Shown one piece after another: positions 25,981 to 34,688 of a stretch of DNA of 64,000 bases. The stretch is from Alcaligenaceae bacterium SAGV5 (GTDB lineage: Bacteria; Pseudomonadota; Gammaproteobacteria; Burkholderiales; Burkholderiaceae_B). The stretch is from assembly GCA_009360345.1 (NCBI GenBank), contig SPDP01000001.1:1302001-1366000 (forward strand), given 5' to 3'. A program made the translations under genes and the position numbers. The notes below the pieces were generated by a model. It saw nothing but the letters and a program-made list of their open reading frames with translations. It was not told the DNA's origin and did not search any database. The first letter of the stretch is position 1, and each line of letters opens with the position of its first letter.

Positions 25981-26210
25981 GTCTCTTCTCCTGGTTGCCC
26001 GGCCTCGGCCAGGCCAACGATGTCCTGCGCGAACACGGTCTGCTCCGCGTCGCCGACCAGTCCGGGTTCGGACGGATGTTCCACGTACCGGCAGATCAGC
26101 CAGACGCCATCCCGCGGATTCTCGATCAGCTCGACAATGGCGCCCTCGTTCGTGCGTAGCCGGGTCCCGGGCTCGATGTCGATCAGATTCAGCGCGTTAT
26201 GTCCGCTCAT
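25977..26210 (-). CDS. Small protein of unknown function, 77 residues
   Basis: I do not recognise this protein. It is acidic, with no signal peptide, membrane helix or cysteine pair, and predicted to be mostly beta-strand (GTRLRTNEGAIVELIEN, GVWLICRYVEHP), which suggests a small SH3-like barrel. AGGA lies six bases before its ATG. Its stop overlaps the aminotransferase GTG by four bases and its start follows the receptor gene by three bases, so it is clearly translated as part of the operon. It may be a small accessory or subunit for one of the neighbouring enzymes. Confidence 0.75.
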   Translation of the reverse strand: MSGHNALNLIDIEPGTRLRTNEGAIVELIENPRDGVWLICRYVEHPSEPGLVGDAEQTVFAQDIVGLAEAGQPGEET

Positions 26211-26213
26211 GCC

Positions 26214-27191
26214 TCATCCTTCGGCACGGATGTTCGCCAGCCGGGCCACGTCTTTCCAACGCGCCAGCTCGGAGCGGTTGAAGGCCGCATAGGCGGCGGC
26301 GTCCTTGGTCGAGACCTGGAAGCCGACGGTCTCGAAGCGCTGCACGTTCTCGGGCTGCTGCGCGCCCCGCACGATGGCCTCGCCCAGCCTCCGGACGACA
26401 TCCGCGGGGGTGCCTGCGGCCGCGTAGGCACCCAGCCAACTGGTCACCACGAAGTCCGGCATGCCCGACTCCACCATGGTCGGCACGTCGGGCAGATCCT
26501 TGGTCCGGTTCGCGCTGGACACCGCGATGGCGCGCAGCGTGCCGGCCTTCACCAGGGCATTGACGGCGGGCGCGTTGGCGAATGCCATGTGCACGTCGCC
26601 GTTGCGCAGGCCCGAGATGACTTCGCCGCTGGAGCGGTACGGAATGTGGGTCACCTTCGTCCCTGCCTGGAGGTTGAACAATTCCGAGGTGAAATGGGCC
26701 GAGGTGCCCACGCCGTTGGTGGCGTAGTTCAGCTTGCCGGGGTTGGCCTTGGCGTACTCGATCAGCTCGGCCACGTTGCGCGCCTTCACGTCGCGGCCCA
26801 CCAGCAGGACGTTGACGAACTCCGCCACCTGCGCCACGGGCGTGAAGCTGGCCTGGGGATCCACCGGCAGGCTGGGATTCAGGATGACGGGCAGGATGAG
26901 GCCGCCCAGCCCGCCCGACAGCAGCACATGGCCATCGTGGGGCTGCTGCAGCACGTACTGCTGGGCGACCGTGCCGGTACCTCCGCCCTTGTTCTCGACG
27001 ATGGCGGGCTTGCCGAACTCCTTGCTCACGATCTCCGCGATCAGCCGCCCCGCGATGTCGGTCACGCCTCCCGGCGGATAGGCGACCACGACCTTCATCA
27101 TGCGCGACGGAAAACCGTCCTGCGCCCACGCCGGGCAACCGCCCAGCGCGGCGGCGCCGGCGAACATCTTCAGCACATCTCGACGATCCAT
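26214..27191 (-). CDS. Tripartite tricarboxylate-type receptor (Bug/TctC family)
   Basis: This 325-residue periplasmic receptor has an export signal (MDRRDVLKMFAGAAALGG, cleavage near AWAQD) and Bug-family motifs VVVAYPPGGVTDIAGRLIAE, NKGGGTGTVAQQYV, NYATNGVGTSAHFTSELF and HIPYRSSGEV. No TctA/TctB membrane genes are in the window, as is usual for the expanded Bug families of Bordetella relatives. It sits inside the dioxygenase operon and probably captures the carboxylate substrate of the pathway. Confidence 0.92.
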   Translation of the reverse strand: MDRRDVLKMFAGAAALGGCPAWAQDGFPSRMMKVVVAYPPGGVTDIAGRLIAEIVSKEFGKPAIVENKGGGTGTVAQQYVLQQPHDGHVLLSGGLGGLILPVILNPSLPVDPQASFTPVAQVAEFVNVLLVGRDVKARNVAELIEYAKANPGKLNYATNGVGTSAHFTSELFNLQAGTKVTHIPYRSSGEVISGLRNGDVHMAFANAPAVNALVKAGTLRAIAVSSANRTKDLPDVPTMVESGMPDFVVTSWLGAYAAAGTPADVVRRLGEAIVRGAQQPENVQRFETVGFQVSTKDAAAYAAFNRSELARWKDVARLANIRAEG

Positions 27192-27207
27192 GTTTCGATA
27201 CCCCCAG

Positions 27208-27750
27208 TCAGAAGAAGACGGTCAACGCCTTGCCCAACAGCACGGTCTGATCCAGCAGGATCTCGCGCCGCAGGACCTTCCAGCCCGATTCGGTGCGGCG
27301 CAGCGTATCGTTGCGCTTGCCGACGAACCAGGCTACCTCGGTGTCCAGGCGGTTCTGGTAGACGATGAAACGCGAGCGCGTCCGGACCTCCTCGTCCGGC
27401 CCGGCGCCGGACGTCTCCAGGACACGCACGTTGGTCACCAGGTGCGAAGTGCGCGAGGCCGGCTCCTCCGCCCAGTGCATGCCGGTGTTGATCTGCTCCA
27501 CCCGCTGGCGCAGCGTCGGCTTGCCCTCGTCGAACCACGCCGCCTCCACCCCCTCCCGGGTGCGCTCTCGCTCGCGGTTGTCGCGCCTGACGTTGCGCGC
27601 GATGGGCATCCAGTAGCGGATGTCGTCGTGCAGCAGCGTCAGCCATTCGTCGAAGCGGCGCTCGTCCAGCAGATCGGCCTCGCGGTAGAAGAACTGCTCG
27701 ACCTCGCGCAGCAGGAAGGCGTGGTCGGTATTCAGGTGAGTCTCGGTCAT
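27208..27750 (-). CDS. Aromatic-ring-hydroxylating dioxygenase, beta subunit
   Basis: This 180-residue protein matches the small structural subunit of Rieske dioxygenases (EVEQFFYREADLLDERRFDEW, HDDIRYWMPIARN, then SRFIVYQNRLDTE). Beta subunits stabilise the a3b3 hexamer and carry no metal. GGGAG lies six bases before the ATG. It lies 13 bases after the alpha gene. Confidence 0.93.
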   Translation of the reverse strand: MTETHLNTDHAFLLREVEQFFYREADLLDERRFDEWLTLLHDDIRYWMPIARNVRRDNRERERTREGVEAAWFDEGKPTLRQRVEQINTGMHWAEEPASRTSHLVTNVRVLETSGAGPDEEVRTRSRFIVYQNRLDTEVAWFVGKRNDTLRRTESGWKVLRREILLDQTVLLGKALTVFF

Positions 27751-27763
27751 GGCGCGCTCCCGC

Positions 27764-29107
27764 TTATTCGTCGTAGGTGGGCATGAGTTCGTCCCACGAG
27801 CGCCCTTCCATGAACTGCGCCCATCTCGCGTAGTAGTTCCGGTTGTTCTCCTCGGTGAACTCGCCTGTCGTCACCGCGCCACGCAGGCCTGGCACCGGCC
27901 TGGCATGCCCGATGCCCATCTGGTAGTTGTAGTGCAGCGTACGGGCGATGGTGCCGGTGCTCGACTCGGTGGCATAGCGCCAGTTTTCCATGTCGTCGGA
28001 TTCGGTCATGCCGCCGGGCCCCGAGTAGCGCAGGTAGTAGGCGCGCGCCGCGTCCTTGACCTCCTGCGGGGCGTCCTTGTCCACGAGATAGATGCGCCAC
28101 ATCTCCGTCTCGGTCGCGCTGACCGGATGGAACACCGCGATGGTGCGCGGCTGTCGGCCGTGCACCGCCATGTTGGGGAACACGGTCCCCACGCTGTGCA
28201 GCACGCGCATGGTGCCGGCAAGATTCTTTTCGCGTTTCTCGTATACCTCGCGGTAGTACTGCTCCACCTCGGGATAGTTGGCGAAGATCGGTGTGTAGGG
28301 ACTTTCTTCGTAGTACGGCGCCCGTCCGACCAGCCCATGCCCGAGGTCCTTGAAGGAGATCGACACACGGCTCGGCGTCGGATCGCGCCGGCCCTTCCCG
28401 CCTGGTCCGATGCCCACGACGTCCACCGAGCGGTGGCTGATGTCGTGGTAGAGATCGGCATTGAAGTTCTCGGCCGCGGTCTTCCAGTTGCAGGGGATGC
28501 GCCACTTCTGCACGCCGCCTATCATCTCCGACCCGCCCGGGCTGCCGTCGCGGTGGTCCAGGGCGAAGTCCAGGTACAACTTCATGTCGCCCAGGTATTC
28601 TTCGAACGACGGCGCGTTCTCGTCCCAGGTCGCCCAGATCGTACCCTTGTAGTTCACCAGCCCGGCCACCGACTTCAGGCCCCAGTTCTTCTTGTCCAGT
28701 TCGCCGTAGTAATGGGTCTTGAAACCCGGCACGCCCACCAGTTCGCCGGCCCGCTCGACCAGCTTGCCGTCGGTGGAATAGCTCCAGCCGTGATAGGGAC
28801 AGGTGAACGTGCGGTTATTGCCCTGGTCATAGCGGCACAGCCGCATGCCGCGGTGCAGGCAGCTATTGAGCAGGACCTGGAGCTGTCCCTGGCGATCCCG
28901 GGTCAGGATGACCGAATCGTTGCCCATCCGGCTGACGAAGTAGTCGTCGGGATTGGGCACCATGCTCTCGTGCCCGACGAACAGCCAGGCGCGGGAGAAG
29001 ATGTGTTCCAGCTCTTCCTGGAAGATGTCTTCGTTGACGTAGACTTCGCGGCTGACCGTGCCCAGTTCGGCGTCGACCAGTTGCTGCGGGGACCACTTCC
29101 GACTCAT
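27764..29107 (-). CDS. Aromatic-ring-hydroxylating dioxygenase, alpha subunit
   Basis: This 447-residue catalytic subunit has a Rieske [2Fe-2S] domain with Cys83, His85, Cys103 and His106 (CLHRG, CPYHGW) and a mononuclear-iron domain with bridging Asp218 and ligands His221 and His225 (NADLYHDISH). GGAG lies eight bases before the ATG at 29107. It would add O2 to an aromatic acid or amine as a cis-diol. No ferredoxin or reductase gene is next to it, so electrons must come from a protein encoded elsewhere. It is the first gene of a six-gene operon. Confidence 0.93.
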   Translation of the reverse strand: MSRKWSPQQLVDAELGTVSREVYVNEDIFQEELEHIFSRAWLFVGHESMVPNPDDYFVSRMGNDSVILTRDRQGQLQVLLNSCLHRGMRLCRYDQGNNRTFTCPYHGWSYSTDGKLVERAGELVGVPGFKTHYYGELDKKNWGLKSVAGLVNYKGTIWATWDENAPSFEEYLGDMKLYLDFALDHRDGSPGGSEMIGGVQKWRIPCNWKTAAENFNADLYHDISHRSVDVVGIGPGGKGRRDPTPSRVSISFKDLGHGLVGRAPYYEESPYTPIFANYPEVEQYYREVYEKREKNLAGTMRVLHSVGTVFPNMAVHGRQPRTIAVFHPVSATETEMWRIYLVDKDAPQEVKDAARAYYLRYSGPGGMTESDDMENWRYATESSTGTIARTLHYNYQMGIGHARPVPGLRGAVTTGEFTEENNRNYYARWAQFMEGRSWDELMPTYDE

Positions 29108-29232
29108 GTATCGTTCTCCGGAATGCGTGAACGGCGGCGGAGATCCGCGGCGCGGCCGGATGGCGCGCCGGCGGCCCTGCCGGACATGTGTCAAAGGTAG
29201 AGATGGGCCCCTCGGGTGTCTACGCAGCCGCG

Positions 29233-29249
29233 GCCATACCGGGTATGGC
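29233..29249. promoter_or_regulatory. Palindrome upstream of the dioxygenase operon
   Basis: A perfect dyad, GCCATACC and GGTATGGC around one G, lies 126 bases upstream of the dioxygenase alpha start and 44 bases after the end of the BTAD regulator gene. ATACCGGG from this dyad recurs once at 29258-29265. It is a candidate operator for the operon; the binding protein is unknown, with the BTAD regulator the nearest candidate. Confidence 0.5.
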
Positions 29250-29293
29250 TGACGTGAATACCGGGCCGTCGCGCCTCGGGCGGCGGTCCGGCA

Positions 29294-32200
29294 TCAGCGC
29301 AGCGAATGCGCCACCTGCGCCCCGTATCTGGACAAGAGGCCACGCGCGGCCCGGACCTCCCATAGCCGGTCGCCGTCTTGCACGCGCGCCACCATGCGGG
29401 CCATCAAGGCCATGTGATCGGAACTGGGGATGGGGCAGGCATAGCGCACCAGGCTGGTTAGCGAGCGCAGCGCCAGCGGCGGCGAATCGAGCGCGCAGGC
29501 GGTGGCCAGCGACCGCTCCAGCCAGGGCCTGAACACGCTGGCCGGCTGCCCCTGGCGGAACAACTGCTTGCCCTTGATGCGTTCGAACTCGGACTGGACA
29601 TAGCGCGCCTGGGTCTGCGTGACCTCGCGCAGCCCCTGCGCCGTGGCATCGAGCCCCGCGCCGACGTCTTCCACCAGATCGCAGGCATCGGTCCAGCGCG
29701 CGATCAGCAGGGGGGCGATACCTTTCATGATGGCGGGAATCCGCTGGACGCAGGAGGCCATCTCCCCCAGCGCCGATACGTCGCCGCGCACGGCCTTGAC
29801 CCAGGCCTCGCTCGTCTCGGCGCACACGGCCCACAGCGGCGTGCCCATCTCGCGCGCGATCTGCAGCGCCTCGGACGACAGGATCGCGACCTCGTCGACC
29901 TCCCGGTTCAGGCGGTGCAGCTCGGTGGCCGACACCAGCGCGTACAGCAACGAATAGCGGTGGCCGATCCGGCGCGCATGGGCCACCGACTCGCGCGAGG
30001 CCTGCAAGGCATCTCCCACCCTTCCGGCATGCCAGTGGGCAACCGACAGGATGGCCAGGTTCGTGACGCGGGCATCCTCGCCCAGGGTCAGGTTGGCATG
30101 CTGGGGCTGATAGGCCTTGGCGCCGAGTTCGAGATCCGCCACCGCCTCGACGAAGCGTCCCAGGAAAAAATGGCTGTAGCCCCGGGCATAGTACGCGTGG
30201 GACAGGAGGTTGGGATCCTCGGCCGCGTCGGCCATGCGCAACAGCGTCTCGGCCAGCGTCAGCGTCATCGAGAAATTGGCCCAGGAACTGGCGCTGGTCC
30301 ACAGCCCCCAATAGATCGGGAACAACCGGGGATCGTCGCCCAGCGGCTGCGCCAGGGTCAGCGCCGAACGGAAGGTCTCCACCGCCTGCTCGGACCCGAA
30401 GCCGTACAGGGCGCAAAGCTGGATGCCGAACTCCATCCTGATGCGCAGTTCCTCCATGATGGCGTCAATCCCCTCGCCCTGCCGTTCGAACCATTCCAGG
30501 GCGCTGCGGTAGTAGCTCACCGCCTCGCGGTACGCACACTGCGCGGCCGCCTTGCGTGCCGCCTCCAGCAGGTACTTGACGGCGGGCGCACGGCTGCCGG
30601 CGCCGGAATAGTGCCAGGCGAGCACCTCCGGATTGCCCTCGGCCAGACTCGATTCGAGCCGCCGGGCCAGGCGCGCGTGGGCCTGGACCCGCGCCACGCG
30701 GGTCTGCGACTGATAGGCCGCCTCGCGCAGCAGGGCGTGGCGGAAAGCGTAGGTCTTCTCGTCGCAGCGCACGACGATGTTCTGGCGCTGCATGATGGCC
30801 AGCGCCTCGGCCAGTTCGGCGCGCGCCTCGCCCATGGCCTCGGCCAGCAGATCCAGCGTGAACTCGCCCCCCACCACGGAGGCGAACTGGGCGACGTGGC
30901 GCGCCCGGCCCACGCTGTCGATGCGGGCCATCAGCAGATCCTGCAGCGAGGCCGGCAGCGACCAGGGCGACGCCGGGTCCCGTCCGTCGGCCAGCACGTC
31001 GCGGGTCAGTTCCTCGGCGTACAGCGGTATCCCTTCGGAAAGCTTGATGATGTCGCGCAGCAGATCGGCATCGATGTCCTTGCCCTCTGCCACCGCGTGG
31101 ACCAGGTCGACGATCGCGAAATCGTCCATCGGCCCGAGGTCGAGATGATCGACCTCGACCGTGTGCTTCCAGGGCGGCACGAATTCGGGCCGGGCGGTGA
31201 TGATCAGCATCCTGCCGGGCAAAGGCCGCTCCACCAGCAAGGCGAGGACGTCGCGCGTGGACGGGTCGGCCCAGTGGACGTCGTCGAAGCAGATGACGCC
31301 GCCCGCCGGTACCATCGCGCCCAGCAACGCATGGCACAGGGCCCCGGTCTCGTCGGCGCCGGCCGCGCCCTGCTCGCCGTCCAGCATGCGTTCGCCGATC
31401 GCATCGAGAATGCGCTCCGCGCTCTCGGGCAGGCAGGCATGCCGCTCGGTGGCCAGACGCTCGCGCCAGGCGCGCATCCAGCGCACGAAAGGATGGTAGG
31501 GCATCTGCCTGAGCTCGGACGAGCATTGCAGGAGCACGCGTTCCACCTGCAGGGTGTCGCAGAAATGCTCCACCAGGAAGGATTTTCCCAATCCCGCCTC
31601 GCCGCGCACCAGGCCGACGTAACGTCCTCCCTTGCCATGCGCGTCGACGAGCCGCGCCATCTCCTCGTCCCGTCCGCAGAACGCGCGCACCGCCTCCTGC
31701 CGCTCCGGGATACGCTGGCCGCAGACCAGGAAAACCTGCACCTCGACGCCGCGGGAGCGGTCGGTCAGTTGCCCCGCCGATTCGGTGCGGTATCCATCGC
31801 CCAGCAGGTGCAGGGTGACATCGCTCACTGCCACGCCCGATCCGCCGGCCATGGCGCCGAGCTGGAAGGCCAGGCGCGACACCATCCCGCCGGCATCGGG
31901 GAGATCGTTCTCGGCGGAGCTGATGGCGATGCCGGTATGCACGCCCAGGGCCCCCCGCACCGGCAGATGGGCCGCCCCGCCGCCCCAGTGCCGGGTCCAG
32001 ATACTGTCATGGCAAAGCAGCGCCGCCGTCACCGCGCGGCGCGCGGCGTCCTCCTGCGCATAGGGATAGCCGAAGTAGCCCAGCAGGCCGCCGGGCGTGC
32101 GCACGACATGGGCCCCCGCGGCCCGCAGCGTGGGTTCGCAGCAGGCGATCAGTTCGCGCTGCACTTCGACGATGTCCTCGGGCTCTCCGGTCACCTCGAA

Positions 32201-33019
32201 TTCGCACGACAATACGGTCAGTTGGCGCCGCTCCCCCTGCGGGGCCTGCCGCCTCGAGCCGGGCGCGCGGTCCACCGCGGGCATCTCCAGCAACGCCGCC
32301 ACGGAAGCATCCGGCGCGGCGCCGAGCTCCATATCGAGCACATGGCGATAGCGTTGGAACTCCCGTCTCGCCCGCTCCAACTGGCCGGCCTTCACGAGCA
32401 CACGCAGCATCTGGTGCCAGGCCGCGTCGTCCAGCGGCGCGACGGTCACCCATTGCTCGGCGCATTCGATGCAGGCCTGCAGGTTCCCTTCCCTTTCGTG
32501 GCTTTCGACCAGCATGCCCAGGGCCTGGAGATAGCGCTGGTGATACTGCTCGCGGCGCATCTGCACCCAACTGCTGAAATCCGGAGCGTCGTCCAGTTCC
32601 AGGCCCTTGAGGAACTCGCCGCGATACAGCGCCACGGCGTGGGCGATGCGCTCGGAGTCGATGGCCGCGCCCATCGCGAGCGCGCGCTGCTCGCTGTCCA
32701 GGACGGAGGTGAAGGCCCCGACGTCGGTCCAGAGCCCGGCTTCGGCCCGCAGCCGCAGCACGTCGCGGCTGCTCTCGATCGCGTCGGGCTTGAGGGCGTC
32801 CTTCAGCAGGAACAGCATCCGCCGCAGATTCTCCCGACCCGCCTGCACGCTGGCGTCGGGCCACAGCAGGAAGGCGAGCGCTTCGCGCGTATGGAAGCCG
32901 CCCTCCAACGCGAGGTACGCCAACAACGCTCTTGCCTTGTTGTAACGGATGGAAAGCGGCCCATCGGCGCTTTCCATGGCCAGAGGCCCCAACAGGTACA
33001 AAGAAAGCGAAGATCGCAT
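29294..33019 (-). CDS. SARP/BTAD-type regulator with cyclase-like, ATPase and repeat domains
   Basis: This 1,241-residue protein has an OmpR/SARP-like winged helix (1-95), a BTAD domain (100-245, with the typical REQYHQRYLQALGMLVESHE), a class III adenylyl-cyclase-like domain (262-430), an AAA/NB-ARC-type ATPase (445-750; Walker A GEAGLGKS at 473-480, Walker B VICFDDVHWAD) and helical TPR-like repeats to the C-terminus. The cyclase-like domain keeps VHTGI but has lost both metal aspartates (SCEF for FCDL, PGGL for GDGL), so it should be a ligand or dimer domain, not an enzyme. The ATG at 33019 is preferred; a TTG at 33100 is open but adds residues outside the fold. It probably activates the adjacent dioxygenase operon. 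Confidence 0.87.
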   Translation of the reverse strand: MRSSLSLYLLGPLAMESADGPLSIRYNKARALLAYLALEGGFHTREALAFLLWPDASVQAGRENLRRMLFLLKDALKPDAIESSRDVLRLRAEAGLWTDVGAFTSVLDSEQRALAMGAAIDSERIAHAVALYRGEFLKGLELDDAPDFSSWVQMRREQYHQRYLQALGMLVESHEREGNLQACIECAEQWVTVAPLDDAAWHQMLRVLVKAGQLERARREFQRYRHVLDMELGAAPDASVAALLEMPAVDRAPGSRRQAPQGERRQLTVLSCEFEVTGEPEDIVEVQRELIACCEPTLRAAGAHVVRTPGGLLGYFGYPYAQEDAARRAVTAALLCHDSIWTRHWGGGAAHLPVRGALGVHTGIAISSAENDLPDAGGMVSRLAFQLGAMAGGSGVAVSDVTLHLLGDGYRTESAGQLTDRSRGVEVQVFLVCGQRIPERQEAVRAFCGRDEEMARLVDAHGKGGRYVGLVRGEAGLGKSFLVEHFCDTLQVERVLLQCSSELRQMPYHPFVRWMRAWRERLATERHACLPESAERILDAIGERMLDGEQGAAGADETGALCHALLGAMVPAGGVICFDDVHWADPSTRDVLALLVERPLPGRMLIITARPEFVPPWKHTVEVDHLDLGPMDDFAIVDLVHAVAEGKDIDADLLRDIIKLSEGIPLYAEELTRDVLADGRDPASPWSLPASLQDLLMARIDSVGRARHVAQFASVVGGEFTLDLLAEAMGEARAELAEALAIMQRQNIVVRCDEKTYAFRHALLREAAYQSQTRVARVQAHARLARRLESSLAEGNPEVLAWHYSGAGSRAPAVKYLLEAARKAAAQCAYREAVSYYRSALEWFERQGEGIDAIMEELRIRMEFGIQLCALYGFGSEQAVETFRSALTLAQPLGDDPRLFPIYWGLWTSASSWANFSMTLTLAETLLRMADAAEDPNLLSHAYYARGYSHFFLGRFVEAVADLELGAKAYQPQHANLTLGEDARVTNLAILSVAHWHAGRVGDALQASRESVAHARRIGHRYSLLYALVSATELHRLNREVDEVAILSSEALQIAREMGTPLWAVCAETSEAWVKAVRGDVSALGEMASCVQRIPAIMKGIAPLLIARWTDACDLVEDVGAGLDATAQGLREVTQTQARYVQSEFERIKGKQLFRQGQPASVFRPWLERSLATACALDSPPLALRSLTSLVRYACPIPSSDHMALMARMVARVQDGDRLWEVRAARGLLSRYGAQVAHSLR

Positions 33020-33388
33020 AGCTTCGGGGATGCCGCGCAAGAGAAATCTGAAGGGAAGCTCACGGTTGGACGACCCGCCAGGGGCCTTCCACCCGGTCAA
33101 CTCCCGGCTTACGGTTCATGCCTGAGGGCCTGGATCGCGCCGGGCATGCCGGGTTTTTTCCTGGTTCTTTACATCACTCTAAAGTGATTTAAATACATCA
33201 TTTATAAACCGCTTGCCAGAGGTAATCACCTTGCAGATCTTTTCTAATTGAAAAGAATGTCACAATCATGCGAACTTGGCATGAGCAACATGTTTCAGTC
33301 GGTTTTGTCACGACAAAAAAGAGGGGCCGGCCACGGCGGCGTCCGTTGGAATCCGGGGACGGTCCCCGCTTCCGGCCGGCTCAGGCCC
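33020..33388. promoter_or_regulatory. 369-bp gap with A+T-rich promoter region of the BTAD regulator
   Basis: No gene is seen here. The part from about 33165 to 33275 is strikingly A+T-rich. It contains the dyad ATCACT-CTAA-AGTGAT at 33173-33188 and the hexamer ACATCA at 33171 and 33195. A hairpin, CGGGGAC and GTCCCCG around one G at 33354-33368, lies 20 bases beyond the MFS gene stop without a T-tract. The A+T-rich part is probably the minus-strand promoter and operator region of the BTAD gene. Confidence 0.5.
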
Positions 33389-34630
33389 TCAGTGCGCGCG
33401 CCGCGCCTTGGCGGCGATCAACGCGGCGAAGCAGGCCGCCAGCACGAACGCAAGAAATGCGCCCAGGTAGGGCCCCTGCCGCAGGCCCGCATCCAGCATG
33501 ACGCCAAAGGCGAGCGGCGCCAGCGCCGAGCCCGTGTCCATGCCGGAATAGACCAGCCCGTAGACCGAGCCGGTGGCGCCGCGCGGCGTGACCCGGCGCA
33601 CCAGCATGTCGCGGGACGGACCCGCAACGCCCGCGCACAGCCCGGCCAGGGCGACGCACGGCACCGCCGCGACCGCCGGCAGCCAGCCCATCGCCAGCAA
33701 CGCCAGCAGCGCGCCGGCCGCCACGAAGGACATGCCCACGATGCGCTCGCTGTGGGGGCCGCTGGAGACGAGGAACCCTCCCAGCACCATGCCGCACGCG
33801 CCGGCCACCATATAGCCGGACAGCGCGGTACTGGCGGTCACGCTGGAGATCCCGTAGATGGACCCCAGGATGGGGATGGTGTAGTTCTGGACCGCGGAGA
33901 TCGCGACGGACGAGAACATGAAAAACAGGAAAGCGCCCCAGACCACGGGATTGGCCAGCAGCGCGCCCAGCGACGTCCCGGCCGGGGCTGCCTCCAGGCG
34001 GCGGCCGCGAGCCGGGCGACGCGCCGCTTCCACCGCCAGCAGGCGCCGGCCCAGCACGGTCATGGCCAGGACGATCGCCACCAGCAGGCCCGCCCCGAAG
34101 GCGGCCACGCGCCAGTTGAACAGGTGGGTAAGCGTCGTGATGAACACCGGCGTGGTGGCCCAGCCCAGATTGCCCGTGATGCCGTGCGCGCTGAAGGCGT
34201 GCCCCAGGCGGGGGCTGCTGACGCGGCGATTGAGGATGGAGAAATCGACGGGGTGGAAGACCGAGTTGCCGATGCCGGCCACCACGGCAGCCGCCATCAG
34301 CCAGCCATAGCTGCTGGCCAGCCCCAGCAGCAGGCCCGCCACGACGAAACAAGCCAGGCCGAACCACAGGACCGGACGCGGGCCCGCACGGTCCACCACG
34401 AATCCGGAACTGGCCTGGCCCACGCCCGAGATCGCGTAGAACACCGCGACCAGCACCCCCAGTTCGGCGAACCCCAGTCCGAACTCCGTCGCCAGCGGCG
34501 CGAACAGCGAAGGAATCACCAGTTGGAAGAAATGGGAACTCGAGTGGGCGATTCCCACCAGTCCGATGACCTTCCAGTCGAGCCTGCGCCGGGCGAACTT
34601 CATCCCGGGGGCGGCCAATACTTGCTGCAC
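33389..34630 (-). CDS. MFS transporter, Fsr-like
   Basis: This 413-residue protein has about twelve hydrophobic segments and an MFS signature after TM2 (DRAGPRPVLWFG). The opening SSSHFFQLVIPSLFAPLATE resembles fosmidomycin-resistance (Fsr)-like and related MFS exporters. The GTG at 34630 has AGGAG five bases upstream, so it is preferred over an ATG at 34603 that lacks a ribosome site. Whether it exports a toxic compound or takes up a substrate cannot be told. It follows pgsA by 58 bases on the same strand and may be the end of that transcript. Confidence 0.87.
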   Translation of the reverse strand: MQQVLAAPGMKFARRRLDWKVIGLVGIAHSSSHFFQLVIPSLFAPLATEFGLGFAELGVLVAVFYAISGVGQASSGFVVDRAGPRPVLWFGLACFVVAGLLLGLASSYGWLMAAAVVAGIGNSVFHPVDFSILNRRVSSPRLGHAFSAHGITGNLGWATTPVFITTLTHLFNWRVAAFGAGLLVAIVLAMTVLGRRLLAVEAARRPARGRRLEAAPAGTSLGALLANPVVWGAFLFFMFSSVAISAVQNYTIPILGSIYGISSVTASTALSGYMVAGACGMVLGGFLVSSGPHSERIVGMSFVAAGALLALLAMGWLPAVAAVPCVALAGLCAGVAGPSRDMLVRRVTPRGATGSVYGLVYSGMDTGSALAPLAFGVMLDAGLRQGPYLGAFLAFVLAACFAALIAAKARRAH

Positions 34631-34688
34631 GTCGTCTCCTGCTTCTTTCTCTGCGGACTGCGCCGCGAATCCTGCTTCTGCCGGCGCC

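Noticed and set aside
33141..33157. Plus-strand terminator CCGGGCATGCCGGG followed by TTTTTT
   Set aside because: The palindrome is imperfect with almost no loop, and no plus-strand gene ends before it.
29915..33187. A 1,090-codon open frame on the plus strand, antisense to the BTAD regulator
   Set aside because: It is low-complexity (His, Gln, Arg, Gly-rich) with no motif, and mirrors codon bias of the true gene in GC-rich DNA.
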